From Phycisphaerales bacterium (lineage in GTDB: Bacteria > Planctomycetota > Phycisphaerae > Phycisphaerales > SM1A02), in contig JAQWMQ010000030.1 in assembly GCA_029246705.1 (NCBI GenBank), positions 1 to 64,000 on the forward strand: a stretch of 64,000 nucleotides of DNA, in the 5' to 3' direction. A program made the translations under genes and the position numbers. Below are positions 15,797 to 24,225 of this stretch, piece by piece (positions within the stretch are counted from its first letter, which is position 1; each line of letters opens with the position of its first letter). Below the pieces are notes generated by a model that did no database searches, was not told where the DNA came from, and saw only the letters and a list, made by a program, of their open reading frames with translations.

Positions 15797-18514
15797 ATGT
15801 CCACCACCGCGGCCCGCAGCAAGTCCAAGTCCAACTCCAACTCCAAGTCCAAGTCATCTTCCCGGCGCATCAAGCGCTGTTTCTACTTCGGTTCTGCAAA
15901 GACCGATGGAGACGGCTCGAAGAAGTCGCTGCTTGGAGGAAAGGGCGCGAACCTTGCCGAGATGACCTCGATCGGTCTTCCCGTGCCTCCCGGGTTCACG
16001 ATCACCACGGACACCTGCGGTGAGTACGCGGCCAAGGACAAGCTGCCGGCAGGGCTCATGGACGAAGTGGACAAGAGTGTTCGCAAGCTCGAAAAGGAAC
16101 TCGGCAAGCGCTTCGGTTCGAAGTCGAACCCACTTCTCGTCTCGGTCCGCTCCGGAGCAGCGGTTTCGATGCCCGGCATGATGGACACCGTTCTGAATCT
16201 CGGCCTGACCGACGAAGTAGTGGTGGGACTCGGTGAAGCCACCAGCAACCCCCGTTTCGCCTGGGATGCCTACCGCCGTCTCATCAACATGTTCGGCAAT
16301 GTCGTCATGGGTGTCGAGCACGAACACTTCGAGGCCGCCTTCGACGTCATCAAGAAGAAGTATCGAGTCACGCTCGACACGGATGTGCCGGCCGAAGGAC
16401 TCGAGGCTCTCTGTGATTCGTACAAGAAGGTCTACCGAAAGCACGTCGGTTCGAACTTCCCCCAGAATCCGATCAAGCAGCTTGAACTCGCGATCGAGGC
16501 CGTGTTCCGAAGCTGGAACAAGCCCACCGCCATCTCCTATCGGCGAATCAACGAGATCACCGGCCTGGTCGGCACCGCCGTGAACGTCCAGTCCATGGTC
16601 TACGGGAACATGGGTGAGGATTCAGGTACCGGGGTCGCCTTCACGCGTGACCCCTCCACCGGAAAGAACGAGTTCTACGGTGAGTTCCTGATCAATGCAC
16701 AGGGCGAGGACGTGGTCGCCGGCATCCGGACCCCCCAGCCGATCAAGGGCATGGTCAAGTGGAACAACACGGTCTTCAAGAAGCTGGACAAGGTGCGACT
16801 GACCCTTGAGAAGCACTACCGGGACATGCAGGACATCGAGTTCACCATCGAGCGTGGAACCCTCTACATGCTGCAGACCCGCAGCGGCAAGAGGACTGGT
16901 GCCGCAGCGGTCAAGATCGCTGTCGACATGGTCAAGGAACGACTGATCGATCGCAAGACGGCCCTGCTTCGGGTTCCCGCGCAGGACCTCACCCAGCTCC
17001 TGCTTCCGAGCTTCGACTCCGCCGACAAGAAGAAGACCCCTCAATTGTGCAAGGGGCTGCCCGCATCGCCTGGTGCTGCTTTCGGCGCACTCGCCTTCAC
17101 CGCCGAAGAAGCCGTGGAGCGAGCCGGCAAGGGTGAACAGGTGCTGCTGGTTCGCAAGGAGACCTCTCCCGAGGATGTCGATGGCATGCACTCCGCTGCG
17201 GGGATCCTCACTTCCACCGGTGGAATGACCTCCCATGCAGCCGTGGTCGCCCGCGGTTGGGGCAAGTGTTGCGTCGTCGGCGCCGGCTCCCTTCACATCG
17301 ATGCCGCCAAGGGCACGATGACCGTGAACGGCAAGCGCTACACCCGGAAGGACGTCCTCTCGATCGACGGTTCCACCGGCCAGGTCATGGTCGGGGAAGT
17401 CAAGCGAATCGTGCCCAACAAGATCTCCGGTGATTTCGCCCAGATCCTGAAGTGGTCCGATTCGGCGGCTCGGATGAAGGTTCGTACCAACGCGGACGCA
17501 CCCGCGGACGCGAAGCGTGCTCGTGACTTCGGCGCAGTGGGCATCGGCCTCTGCCGAACCGAGCACATGTTCTTCCAGGAAGACCGCATCAGTGCCATGC
17601 GTGAGATGATCCTCGCGGAGAGCATCGAGGATCGCGAGAAGGCGCTCAAGAAGCTCCTTCCCTTCCAGCGTCGAGATTTCGTCGGGATCTTCACCGCCAT
17701 GAAGGGATGCCCGGTCACGGTTCGACTCCTCGATCCGCCGCTGCACGAATTCCTGCCGCACCAACCCGAAGCCCAGCGAGCCATGGCCCGTCAGCTCGGA
17801 ATCAAGGTCTCCGACGTCAAGCGTCGAGTCGGACAGCTGCACGAGATGAACCCGATGCTCGGTCACCGTGGTTGTCGTCTCGCCGTCACCTATCCTGAGA
17901 TCCTGAAGATGCAGGTCCGCGCAATCGTCGAGGCGATGATCACCTGCAAGAAGAAGCGGGTCGACGCACGTCCCGAGATCATGATCCCCCTGGTGGGAAC
18001 TCGAAGGGAACTCGAGATGCTTCGGACCCTGACGGAGGAGACGATCCTCGAGGTCCGCAAGTCGAAGAAGTTCACCGGCAAGCTGGACATTCCCATCGGC
18101 ACCATGATCGAGATTCCACGAGCCGCGATCACCGCGGATGAAGTGGCTGAAGTGGCCGACTTCTTCTCCTTCGGAACCAACGACCTCACCCAGATGGCCT
18201 TCGGATACAGCCGGGACGATGCGAGTGTCTTCCTTCCCGAGTACATCGAGAAGGGGATTCTCGAGCGGGATCCCTTCGATGCGATCGACCAGGGAGGTGT
18301 CGGGCAGCTCGTCGACATCGCGGTCCGCAAGGGGCGCACCAGTCGACCTCGGATCAAGCTCGGCGTCTGTGGCGAACACGGTGGCGACCCTTCCTCCATC
18401 GAGTTCTTCGAAACCGTGGGTGACTGCGGTCTCGACTATGTCTCCTGTTCTCCCTTCAGGGTCCCCATCGCCAGGCTGGTGGCGGCTCAGGCGGCGATCA
18501 GACTGACCAAGTGA
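15797..18514 (+). CDS. ppdK: Pyruvate, phosphate dikinase
   Basis: Interconverts pyruvate + ATP + Pi with PEP + AMP + PPi in the cytoplasm. 905 residues from ATG 15797, preceded by GAAGGA; an upstream in-frame ATG (15767) lacks such a site. The nucleotide-binding domain starts YFGSAKTDGDGSKKSLLGGK, where GGKGANLAEM is diagnostic. The phosphohistidine is His480 in GGMTSHAAVVARG, and the PEP-binding Cys858 is in KLGVCGEHGGDPSS, with SFGTNDLTQMAFGYSRDD before it. All domains are present. An odd feature is the extra N-terminal stretch of Ser/Lys/Asn repeats (residues about 6-22), encoded by a near-perfect AAGTCC/AACTCC hexanucleotide run. The next gene starts 12 bases after the stop. Confidence 0.96.
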   Translation: MSTTAARSKSKSNSNSKSKSSSRRIKRCFYFGSAKTDGDGSKKSLLGGKGANLAEMTSIGLPVPPGFTITTDTCGEYAAKDKLPAGLMDEVDKSVRKLEKELGKRFGSKSNPLLVSVRSGAAVSMPGMMDTVLNLGLTDEVVVGLGEATSNPRFAWDAYRRLINMFGNVVMGVEHEHFEAAFDVIKKKYRVTLDTDVPAEGLEALCDSYKKVYRKHVGSNFPQNPIKQLELAIEAVFRSWNKPTAISYRRINEITGLVGTAVNVQSMVYGNMGEDSGTGVAFTRDPSTGKNEFYGEFLINAQGEDVVAGIRTPQPIKGMVKWNNTVFKKLDKVRLTLEKHYRDMQDIEFTIERGTLYMLQTRSGKRTGAAAVKIAVDMVKERLIDRKTALLRVPAQDLTQLLLPSFDSADKKKTPQLCKGLPASPGAAFGALAFTAEEAVERAGKGEQVLLVRKETSPEDVDGMHSAAGILTSTGGMTSHAAVVARGWGKCCVVGAGSLHIDAAKGTMTVNGKRYTRKDVLSIDGSTGQVMVGEVKRIVPNKISGDFAQILKWSDSAARMKVRTNADAPADAKRARDFGAVGIGLCRTEHMFFQEDRISAMREMILAESIEDREKALKKLLPFQRRDFVGIFTAMKGCPVTVRLLDPPLHEFLPHQPEAQRAMARQLGIKVSDVKRRVGQLHEMNPMLGHRGCRLAVTYPEILKMQVRAIVEAMITCKKKRVDARPEIMIPLVGTRRELEMLRTLTEETILEVRKSKKFTGKLDIPIGTMIEIPRAAITADEVAEVADFFSFGTNDLTQMAFGYSRDDASVFLPEYIEKGILERDPFDAIDQGGVGQLVDIAVRKGRTSRPRIKLGVCGEHGGDPSSIEFFETVGDCGLDYVSCSPFRVPIARLVAAQAAIRLTK
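15818..15858 (+). repeat. Hexanucleotide microsatellite in the ppdK 5' end
   Basis: A run of AAGTCC and AACTCC units that encodes alternating Ser with Lys or Asn. Such a run can gain or lose units by slippage in multiples of 6 without a frameshift. Confidence 0.75.
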
Positions 18515-18526
18515 GTGAAGCCGGTC

Positions 18527-19639
18527 ATGCCAGTGACAAAGCATGTCTTCTGTTCCCCGCTCCGCTACACCCAGGGCCCGGGCGTCACCCGGGATCTGGG
18601 CCCGGAGATGGTGGGAGTCGGGCTGAGCGGACCGGTTCTGGTCATCGCCAGTGCGACTCCTGCGCGTGTTCTCGGCAAGACCTGGCAGTCGAGCTTCGAT
18701 GAGGTGTCGCTCGCTCATCAGGTCGAGACCTTCGGTGGGGAATGCTCCCACATCGAGATAGATCGTCTTTCCGGGATCGTCCGTGACCTGGATGCGAAAT
18801 CGATCGTGGGCGCGGGTGGAGGCAAGGTCATAGACACCGCCCGCGCAGTTGCGGATGCCTGCAACCTGCCGGTGGTGTCCTGCCCGACGGTTGCCGCGAG
18901 TGATGCCCCGACCAGTGCGTTGAGCGTCATCTACACCCCCGATGACGACTTCCAGGCCTACCTCTTCTACAAGCACAACCCCAGCCTCGTGCTCGTCGAT
19001 ACCGAGGTGATCGCCGCCGCGCCGGTGCGTTTTCTTTCCGCTGGTATCGGTGACGGCCTGGCCACCATGTACGAGGCTGATGCCGTGTACAAGAGCGGCA
19101 AGCTCAACTTCCGCGGCGGGCACAGCTCGGTCACGGCTCGCATGATCGCCAAGGCCTGTCACGACACCCTCCTCGAACACGGCGTCCAGGCTTGTGAGGC
19201 GGTCTCCCAAGGCCTGCTCGACGACCACGTGGAGAAGGTCGTCGAGGCGAACGTGCTCATGTCGGGCCTGGGATTCGAGTCGGTGGGCGTGGCTGCGGCC
19301 CATGCGATCCACAATGGCCTGACGATGCTGGCGCCCACCCATGACTATCTCCATGGCGAGAAGGTCGCATTCGGACTGATCTCACAGCTCATGATGGAAC
19401 GCCAGGATTCCCGCCTGCTTGAAGAGGTGGTCAGGTTCTGCTCCGCCGTGAACCTCCCGACCACGCTTGCGGACATCGGCCTGGATGGCGTCTCGGATGC
19501 CGACCTCGGGAAAGTCGCGGTACGCGCCACCCAGCCCGAAGAGACCATCCACAACGAACCTTTCGAAGTCACGCCCTCGATGGTCGTAGAGGCCATGCGC
19601 GCAGCCGATGAACTCGGCAGATCACTTGCCTCGAGCTGA
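18527..19639 (+). CDS. Glycerol dehydrogenase-like NAD-dependent alcohol dehydrogenase
   Basis: A group III metal-dependent alcohol dehydrogenase, GldA branch, 370 residues, cytoplasmic. The NAD-binding loop is IVGAGGGKVIDTARAVAD. The family motif PTVAASDAPTSALSVIYTP is present. The metal ligands are the Asp of AGIGDGLATMYEA and the His residues of VAAAHAIHNGLT and PTHDYLHGEKVAFG. The start ATG 18527 lies 12 bases after ppdK; a GTG at 18515 is an alternative and neither has a clear Shine-Dalgarno site. It may act on glycerol or on another small polyol or hydroxy ketone. Co-transcription with ppdK would link it to triose/PEP metabolism, but that is inference. Confidence 0.88.
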   Translation: MPVTKHVFCSPLRYTQGPGVTRDLGPEMVGVGLSGPVLVIASATPARVLGKTWQSSFDEVSLAHQVETFGGECSHIEIDRLSGIVRDLDAKSIVGAGGGKVIDTARAVADACNLPVVSCPTVAASDAPTSALSVIYTPDDDFQAYLFYKHNPSLVLVDTEVIAAAPVRFLSAGIGDGLATMYEADAVYKSGKLNFRGGHSSVTARMIAKACHDTLLEHGVQACEAVSQGLLDDHVEKVVEANVLMSGLGFESVGVAAAHAIHNGLTMLAPTHDYLHGEKVAFGLISQLMMERQDSRLLEEVVRFCSAVNLPTTLADIGLDGVSDADLGKVAVRATQPEETIHNEPFEVTPSMVVEAMRAADELGRSLASS

Positions 19640-19688
19640 TCGAAACACCAGTGCCCTTCCATGTCGAGATCACCACGGAGTGGACCCC

Positions 19689-20564
19689 ATGAACCTGAAT
19701 CATGTCCTGATCGGAATTCTTCTGGCAAGTCTTCTCGCAGGAGCCCACTTTGGCTGCGCGTCGTCCGACTCGAAGCGATTCCAGTCTTCCGCGGTCGAGA
19801 ATGATCGGCCGATCACCAGTCCTCCGAAGACCTACGACGTTCATTTCGCCCAACAGGCCCCGTTGCTCGATGGTCTCCTTGACGAGGGTGCATGGGCGAG
19901 TGCGCCCTGGTCCGATGACTTTGCCGACATCCAGGGGCCTTCGATGCCCCAGCCGCGGTTTCGCACTCGAATGAAGATGCTCTGGGACGAGACCTATCTC
20001 TACATCGCCGCCGAGATGGAAGAACCCGAAGTGTGGGCAAGCTACGACCAGCGAGACATGATCGTCTTCCATGAACACGATTTCGAGATCTTCATCGACC
20101 CGGATGGCGACGCACGTGAGTACTACGAGTTGGAGGTGAACGTCCTCGGGACGATCTTCGACCTCTATCTCCACACCGCCTATCGCGACGGCGGGCCTGC
20201 GGATCATGACTGGGACAGCGTTGGTCTCCGGACGGCCATCAGCGTGGATGGAACGATCAACCAGCCGGGTGACATCGATCGAGGGTGGACACTGGAGTGG
20301 GCGATCCCCTTCGCTTCACTCACGCCTCCTCGCTCGGATGCCGTGGTGGAATCATGGCGGGGGGGCACGGTTCCCCACCCCCATGAAGTCTGGCGCATCA
20401 ATTTCTCCCGCGTTCAATGGCAGCTTGATGTCGTTGATGGCAAGTACGTCAAGCGACCCGGTCTTCCCGAGGACAACTGGACCTGGACGCCGCAGTGGGA
20501 GATCAACATGCACGTACCCCAGCATTGGGGATTCGTGCGTTTCCTGCCATCTTCAGCGGACTGA
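19689..20564 (+). CDS. CBM9-like exported lipoprotein
   Basis: 291 residues from ATG 19689 (GGAG upstream). The N-terminus is a signal peptide ending in a cysteine (LIGILLASLLAGAHFGC), suggesting a lipoprotein although the lipobox is atypical (H-F-G-C). The mature part is a family-9 carbohydrate-binding-like (DOMON-related) domain: PLLDGLLDEGAWASAPW is the classic opening, followed by KMLWDETYLYIAAEMEEPEV, HDFEIFIDPDGDAREYYELE and WTLEWAIPFASL. These modules bind sugar chain ends or haem; no catalytic domain is attached here. It is likely displayed on the cell surface or in the periplasm. Confidence 0.85.
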   Translation: MNLNHVLIGILLASLLAGAHFGCASSDSKRFQSSAVENDRPITSPPKTYDVHFAQQAPLLDGLLDEGAWASAPWSDDFADIQGPSMPQPRFRTRMKMLWDETYLYIAAEMEEPEVWASYDQRDMIVFHEHDFEIFIDPDGDAREYYELEVNVLGTIFDLYLHTAYRDGGPADHDWDSVGLRTAISVDGTINQPGDIDRGWTLEWAIPFASLTPPRSDAVVESWRGGTVPHPHEVWRINFSRVQWQLDVVDGKYVKRPGLPEDNWTWTPQWEINMHVPQHWGFVRFLPSSAD

Positions 20565-20629
20565 CCCGTTGCCTTGGATCGAGATCGATGTCGAACGCCG
20601 GTGAAGGGAATTCCTCTTCGAGATCCGGA

Positions 20630-21046
20630 TCAGAGGTTCTCGCGTATTCGTGCGGCGAGTGCCTCGCCTTCCACGAGTGGCGCGGCATTCCATTCGATCC
20701 CCAGCCCGCTTCCATCCTCGAACTTCGGTATGACATGGAAATGGACATGCATGACCGCCTGGTGAGCAAGGCTGCCGTTGTTCTGGAGCACGTTGTAGGC
20801 GGTCGCGCCGGTCGCGGCCATGACCGCTCGACAGATCCTCGGGAGGACACGGCCTATCGCCGCTGCGGAGTCGTCCGACAGTTCATGCAGGTGAACCCTG
20901 GCTTCCTTGGGGATCACCAGGACATGCCCGGTACTGAGCGGCCCGACATCGAGGAATGCAAGCACATGCTCGTCCTCGAGGACGCGGTGGCAGGGGATCT
21001 CTCCCGCAAGGATCCGGGAAAAGACGGTTTCGCTGGCTTCACTCAT
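20630..21046 (-). CDS. HIT family nucleotide hydrolase
   Basis: A 138-residue histidine-triad protein of the HinT/Fhit group that hydrolyses nucleotide phosphoramidates or related compounds in the cytoplasm. It starts TVFSRILAGEIPCHRVLEDEH, a very typical HIT opening, and has the catalytic triad HVHFHVIPK (His100, His102, His104). The length is normal. It is convergent with the CBM9-like gene (65-base gap with no clear terminator) and divergent from nadC. Confidence 0.93.
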   Translation of the reverse strand: MSEASETVFSRILAGEIPCHRVLEDEHVLAFLDVGPLSTGHVLVIPKEARVHLHELSDDSAAAIGRVLPRICRAVMAATGATAYNVLQNNGSLAHQAVMHVHFHVIPKFEDGSGLGIEWNAAPLVEGEALAARIRENL

Positions 21047-21109
21047 GGCTTCTTCACCTCACCCGAAGGATAGCGTGCGGATCGTCGCTTCATCGGATAA
21101 CTTCGTTCC

Positions 21110-22039
21110 ATGGCTCTCGTCGACCTCAATCAACTGGCTCTTGCCGAACTTTTCCAGGCATTGGTTTCGGGCGATCATCTCGATGCCCTGCTGCGAATCG
21201 CCATCGAGGAGGATCTCGGTGGGGTTGGTGACGTCACAACCCAGGCACATGTCGCTGCAGGCGTCTCGTCTTCCGCCGAGGTGCGCGCTCGTGGCGCCGG
21301 AGTCCTCGCCGGAGCTCCGATCCTGGATCGCCTGCTTCGACTGCATGCTCCCCGCCTGTCGTGGTGGTGGAACATCGAGGACGGTGACTCCTTCGTTACC
21401 GGAGACGTCGTCCTGCGGGTCGCGGGCCCGCTCGACGTGCTTCTCCCGGTCGAACGCATCATGCTCAACCTGCTGGGTCGTCTCAGCGGGGTGGCGACCA
21501 TGACCGCTCGCTACGTCGCAGCCATAGATGGTCATGACGTGCTTGTCTGCGACACACGGAAGACCACGCCCGGATACCGAGCCCTCGAGAAGTATGCCGT
21601 CGGCTGTGGTGGCGGGCACCTGCACCGCATCGGGCTCCACGATGCCTTTCTCCTCAAGGACAATCACCTGGCGGAGGACAGCTCTGCCGATCAGGTGCTC
21701 GAGGCGGCTCAAACGGCCAGGTCCCACCACGAGCTCAGGTTCGTTGAAGTCGAAGTGGACACCCTGGACCAGATGCGATCATTGCTGGACCCTGCGGACC
21801 GTTCACCTGCTCCGTCCGATCTGATCGACATCGTCCTGCTGGACAACATGGCACCCGATCGACTCGTGAAGGCCGTCGCCTGGCGTGATCGACATGCACC
21901 GACGGTGCAGCTTGAGGCGTCCGGAGGCATCACCCTGGATTCGATCGCCGAGGTGGCCGCTACGGGGGTCGATCGCATTGCGGTCGGAGCCCTGACCCAT
22001 TCCGCCGTACAGGTGGATTTCGGTCTTGACCTGTCATGA
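21110..22039 (+). CDS. nadC: Nicotinate-nucleotide pyrophosphorylase (carboxylating)
   Basis: Converts quinolinate and PRPP to nicotinate mononucleotide, in NAD synthesis. 309 residues. Key motifs are EEDLGGVGDVTTQA, ERIMLNLLGRLSGVATMT, TRKTTPGYRALEKYAV, GGGHLHRIGLHDAFLLKDNH, EVEVDTLDQ, VLLDNM and LEASGGITLDSI, all in order. GATAAC at 21096-21101 lies 8 bases before the ATG and there is no Shine-Dalgarno site, so the mRNA may be leaderless. The stop overlaps birA by 4 bases (ATGA), an arrangement in which NAD and biotin cofactor genes share one transcript. Confidence 0.95.
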   Translation: MALVDLNQLALAELFQALVSGDHLDALLRIAIEEDLGGVGDVTTQAHVAAGVSSSAEVRARGAGVLAGAPILDRLLRLHAPRLSWWWNIEDGDSFVTGDVVLRVAGPLDVLLPVERIMLNLLGRLSGVATMTARYVAAIDGHDVLVCDTRKTTPGYRALEKYAVGCGGGHLHRIGLHDAFLLKDNHLAEDSSADQVLEAAQTARSHHELRFVEVEVDTLDQMRSLLDPADRSPAPSDLIDIVLLDNMAPDRLVKAVAWRDRHAPTVQLEASGGITLDSIAEVAATGVDRIAVGALTHSAVQVDFGLDLS

Positions 22040-22815
22040 GCCGTGCCGAAGACCATCTCGCGTGGCCCGACCAGCTTGAGGCCTTGATCGAGGACCTGTC
22101 TCAGTTCTCGCGGGTGGTGGTGATCTCCGAGACCGGTTCGACTCAAGACGCACTTGCACGACTGAATCCCGAGCCGGGCGTGGTCCTGGTCGCCGGACGA
22201 CAGACCGGCGGACGAGGGCGTCTGGGACGCCGCTGGGCCGATGATGAGGGAGCCGGGCTCGCCCTGTCCTTTGCGGTCAAGCCCTCGAGTGCTGCGCATC
22301 TTTGTGCTCGGGCGGCGGTCTCGATCTCCTCTGCGTTCACGTCCCTGGTCGCCGATCACGGCATACGGGCCGGGTTGAAGTGGCCGAACGACTTTCTCGT
22401 GCTGCTTGATCGCCCCCGAAAGGTGGCAGGGATCCTGGTCGAGCAGGTGGGTGACTGCATGATCGTTGGAATCGGCGTCAACGTCCACAGTCGCTGCTGG
22501 CCTGCCGAATTGGAAGACACCGCCTGCTCCCTCGAGGATGCCGGGGTCAAGATCACTCGATTGGAAGCGATCACCCGGCTGCTCCGCGCCTGGCAGAAGA
22601 CGGCGTCGAGTTCGGATGATCAATTGCGAGCGGCCTTTCGGGAAGCAGACCTTCTCCAGGGGTGCAGGGCTCGTTTCGAGGAGGGGGGTGTCCTTCACGA
22701 GGGAGTGGTCACCGAGATCGATCCCTTCACCGGGGTCAGTCTTCGAACGGACACGGGTGTTACGCTGATGAGACCTGACCTGGCCCGTCTTCAGGCATGG
22801 GAGGGGTTGTGTTGA
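22036..22815 (+). CDS. birA: Biotin-[acetyl-CoA-carboxylase] ligase
   Basis: Attaches biotin to the biotin carboxyl carrier protein using ATP. 259 residues. The ligase core starts VVISETGSTQDALARL, the biotinyl-AMP loop is GGRGRLGRRW (58-67), and the catalytic lysine region is LKWPNDFLV followed by KVAGILVE and MIVGIGVNVH. A C-terminal SH3-like domain (GVLHEGVVTEIDPFTGVSLRT) is present. There is no N-terminal helix-turn-helix, so it is a monofunctional ligase and not a repressor. It overlaps nadC by 4 bases. Confidence 0.94.
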   Translation: MSRAEDHLAWPDQLEALIEDLSQFSRVVVISETGSTQDALARLNPEPGVVLVAGRQTGGRGRLGRRWADDEGAGLALSFAVKPSSAAHLCARAAVSISSAFTSLVADHGIRAGLKWPNDFLVLLDRPRKVAGILVEQVGDCMIVGIGVNVHSRCWPAELEDTACSLEDAGVKITRLEAITRLLRAWQKTASSSDDQLRAAFREADLLQGCRARFEEGGVLHEGVVTEIDPFTGVSLRTDTGVTLMRPDLARLQAWEGLC

Positions 22816-22858
22816 TGAGGACCCCGCTCCCTTGCCGATAGCTAGCTGTGAGACGCTT

Positions 22859-23449
22859 ATGTTCACGACCTTCCTGACAATGATCGGCTTCCTGGCTCTC
22901 GCGCCTCTTCCTCTCGGCCATGCCGACCAGGAGCTGCGATACCAGGGCCTCGAAGGCTTGCAGCCCCTCGATGCTCGAGTCGAGGATGTCTCCATCCTCT
23001 CGGCCAGCTTGCGGGTCGAATCAGCTGGACTGGCGAAACCCTCCGGCTTCGATGCCGTCTATCGAGTGCCGGGCGACTCCGGCAAGCTGATGCGTGTGAA
23101 CGGGGCTCTGTTCGCCGTCTTCGATCAATCCGTCTACCAGTCCTATCAGGGCAGGTCCTATGTCGACGTACCGCCTTCGACGGTCTTTCACATCGGACCT
23201 CCACTCGAGGGGTTCGGGGGGAAGGTACGAAACGACGACACGACACCTGAATCGTCGGTGGCTGCCGAGTCGACTCATTCACGCGCCGGCTTCGGGTTCG
23301 TTCTTCCGGTCTCGTCACGAAGCCATGTCGGATACGCCGATGCGCGTCCGGTCACGGAGGAGCTTCCCAAGTTCGTGAAGGATCGCGCCTACAGAACCAT
23401 GCGGCTCGCGGAACTCGTTGATCGCCGGATCAACGGTCCTCGTTCCTGA
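22859..23449 (+). CDS. Exported protein of unknown function
   Basis: 196 residues from ATG 22859. The N-terminus is a signal peptide (MFTTFLTMIGFLALAPLPLG) followed by a likely cleavage at GHA-DQ. The mature part is beta-rich with RVPGDSGKLMRVNGALFAVF and Tyr-rich QSVYQSYQGRSYVDVP. It ends in a basic helix. I recognise no domain. The 3' end overlaps the convergent flavoprotein gene by 20 bases, so the two transcripts are antisense at their ends. A TTG at 22832 would only lengthen the signal peptide. Confidence 0.68.
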   Translation: MFTTFLTMIGFLALAPLPLGHADQELRYQGLEGLQPLDARVEDVSILSASLRVESAGLAKPSGFDAVYRVPGDSGKLMRVNGALFAVFDQSVYQSYQGRSYVDVPPSTVFHIGPPLEGFGGKVRNDDTTPESSVAAESTHSRAGFGFVLPVSSRSHVGYADARPVTEELPKFVKDRAYRTMRLAELVDRRINGPRS

Positions 23450-24140
23450 CACCGCCCTCGCGATCGATCACCATGATCTCGTCGAGGGGCTTGCGATGTA
23501 TGTCGGGAACCATGCAGTCCTCGCTCGGATAACCGACCGGTATGACCACGTACGGTCTTTCATAGCTCGGCCGGTTCAGGATCTTCGTGAGGAATCGCAT
23601 GGGGTTCGGAGTGTGCGTCAGTGTCGACAGGCCCGCGTTGTGGGCTGCAGCCAGGAACAGTCCTGTTGCAATTCCAACTGATTCGTTCAGGTAGTAGACC
23701 TGCTCGCTCAGGCTGTCGTCATGAGCTGCTCTTGGATCCTTGGCCAGCTTGAAGACGACCACCACCCAGGGGACGATGTCGAAATAGGGTTTTCGATGGT
23801 CGGTGCCGATAGGGCCGAGATCCTGCTTGTATTCGGGGCTTGCTCGTCGGGTGTAGAACTCATGTTCCTCCGCCTCGGCAGCGATGCGAATCTCGTTCTT
23901 GATGGCCGGATCACGGACTGCGACGAATCGCCACGGCTGCTTGTTCGCCCCACTCGGAGCCGTTCCGGCAGTCGCGATGAGCGACTGGATGATCTCGAGG
24001 TCCACCGGGCGGTCACTGAAATCGCGAACCGATCGGCGCTCGCTCATCAGCTGGTGGAAGCTGTTTGCACGTTCCAACGTCGATTCCACCGGATGACAAG
24101 GATTATGTTTCTTGAGTCGAGCAGTCACGTGTTGGTTCAT
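23430..24140 (-). CDS. Iodotyrosine deiodinase-like nitroreductase-fold flavoprotein
   Basis: A 236-residue FMN enzyme of the nitroreductase superfamily. FMN contacts are seen in ERRSVRDFSDRPV and AGTAPSGANKQPW. It has the full iodotyrosine deiodinase lid signature: Glu92, Tyr96 and Lys117, spaced E-x3-Y-x20-K, the residues that grip the zwitterion of halotyrosine in animal and bacterial enzymes. The C-terminal block IPVGYPSEDCMVPDIHRKPL followed by DEIMV is also nearly the animal IYD sequence as I recall it. It probably reductively dehalogenates halogenated tyrosines or similar phenols. No signal peptide or membrane anchor is seen. TATTGT (24151-24156) lies 10 bases before the ATG. Confidence 0.9.
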   Translation of the reverse strand: MNQHVTARLKKHNPCHPVESTLERANSFHQLMSERRSVRDFSDRPVDLEIIQSLIATAGTAPSGANKQPWRFVAVRDPAIKNEIRIAAEAEEHEFYTRRASPEYKQDLGPIGTDHRKPYFDIVPWVVVVFKLAKDPRAAHDDSLSEQVYYLNESVGIATGLFLAAAHNAGLSTLTHTPNPMRFLTKILNRPSYERPYVVIPVGYPSEDCMVPDIHRKPLDEIMVIDREGGVRNEDR

Positions 24141-24149
24141 CCACCTCGA

Positions 24150-24156
24150 TACAATA
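24150..24156. promoter_or_regulatory. Overlapping divergent -10 elements
   Basis: TACAAT (24150-24155) reads rightward toward the gene at 24226, and TATTGT (24156-24151) reads leftward toward the deiodinase-like gene. The two share five bases, so the divergent genes may compete for polymerase. Confidence 0.35.
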
Positions 24157-24225
24157 TGACCGAATGCCTACTGAAACCACGGTACAGGGATCCCAAGGAA
24201 CTGACCACCATCGGGCGGTACTCCT

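Noticed and set aside
14676-15965. A plus-strand open frame of 429 codons opposite pabB.
   Set aside because: pabB carries a complete chorismate-binding domain on the minus strand. The opposite frame is an Arg/Gly-rich shadow.
16622-19354. A minus-strand open frame of 910 codons opposite ppdK and the glycerol-dehydrogenase-like gene.
   Set aside because: It is a mirror of strong coding bias on the plus strand. The translation is rich in His, Asp, Arg and Gly with no domain, and it runs across two real genes.
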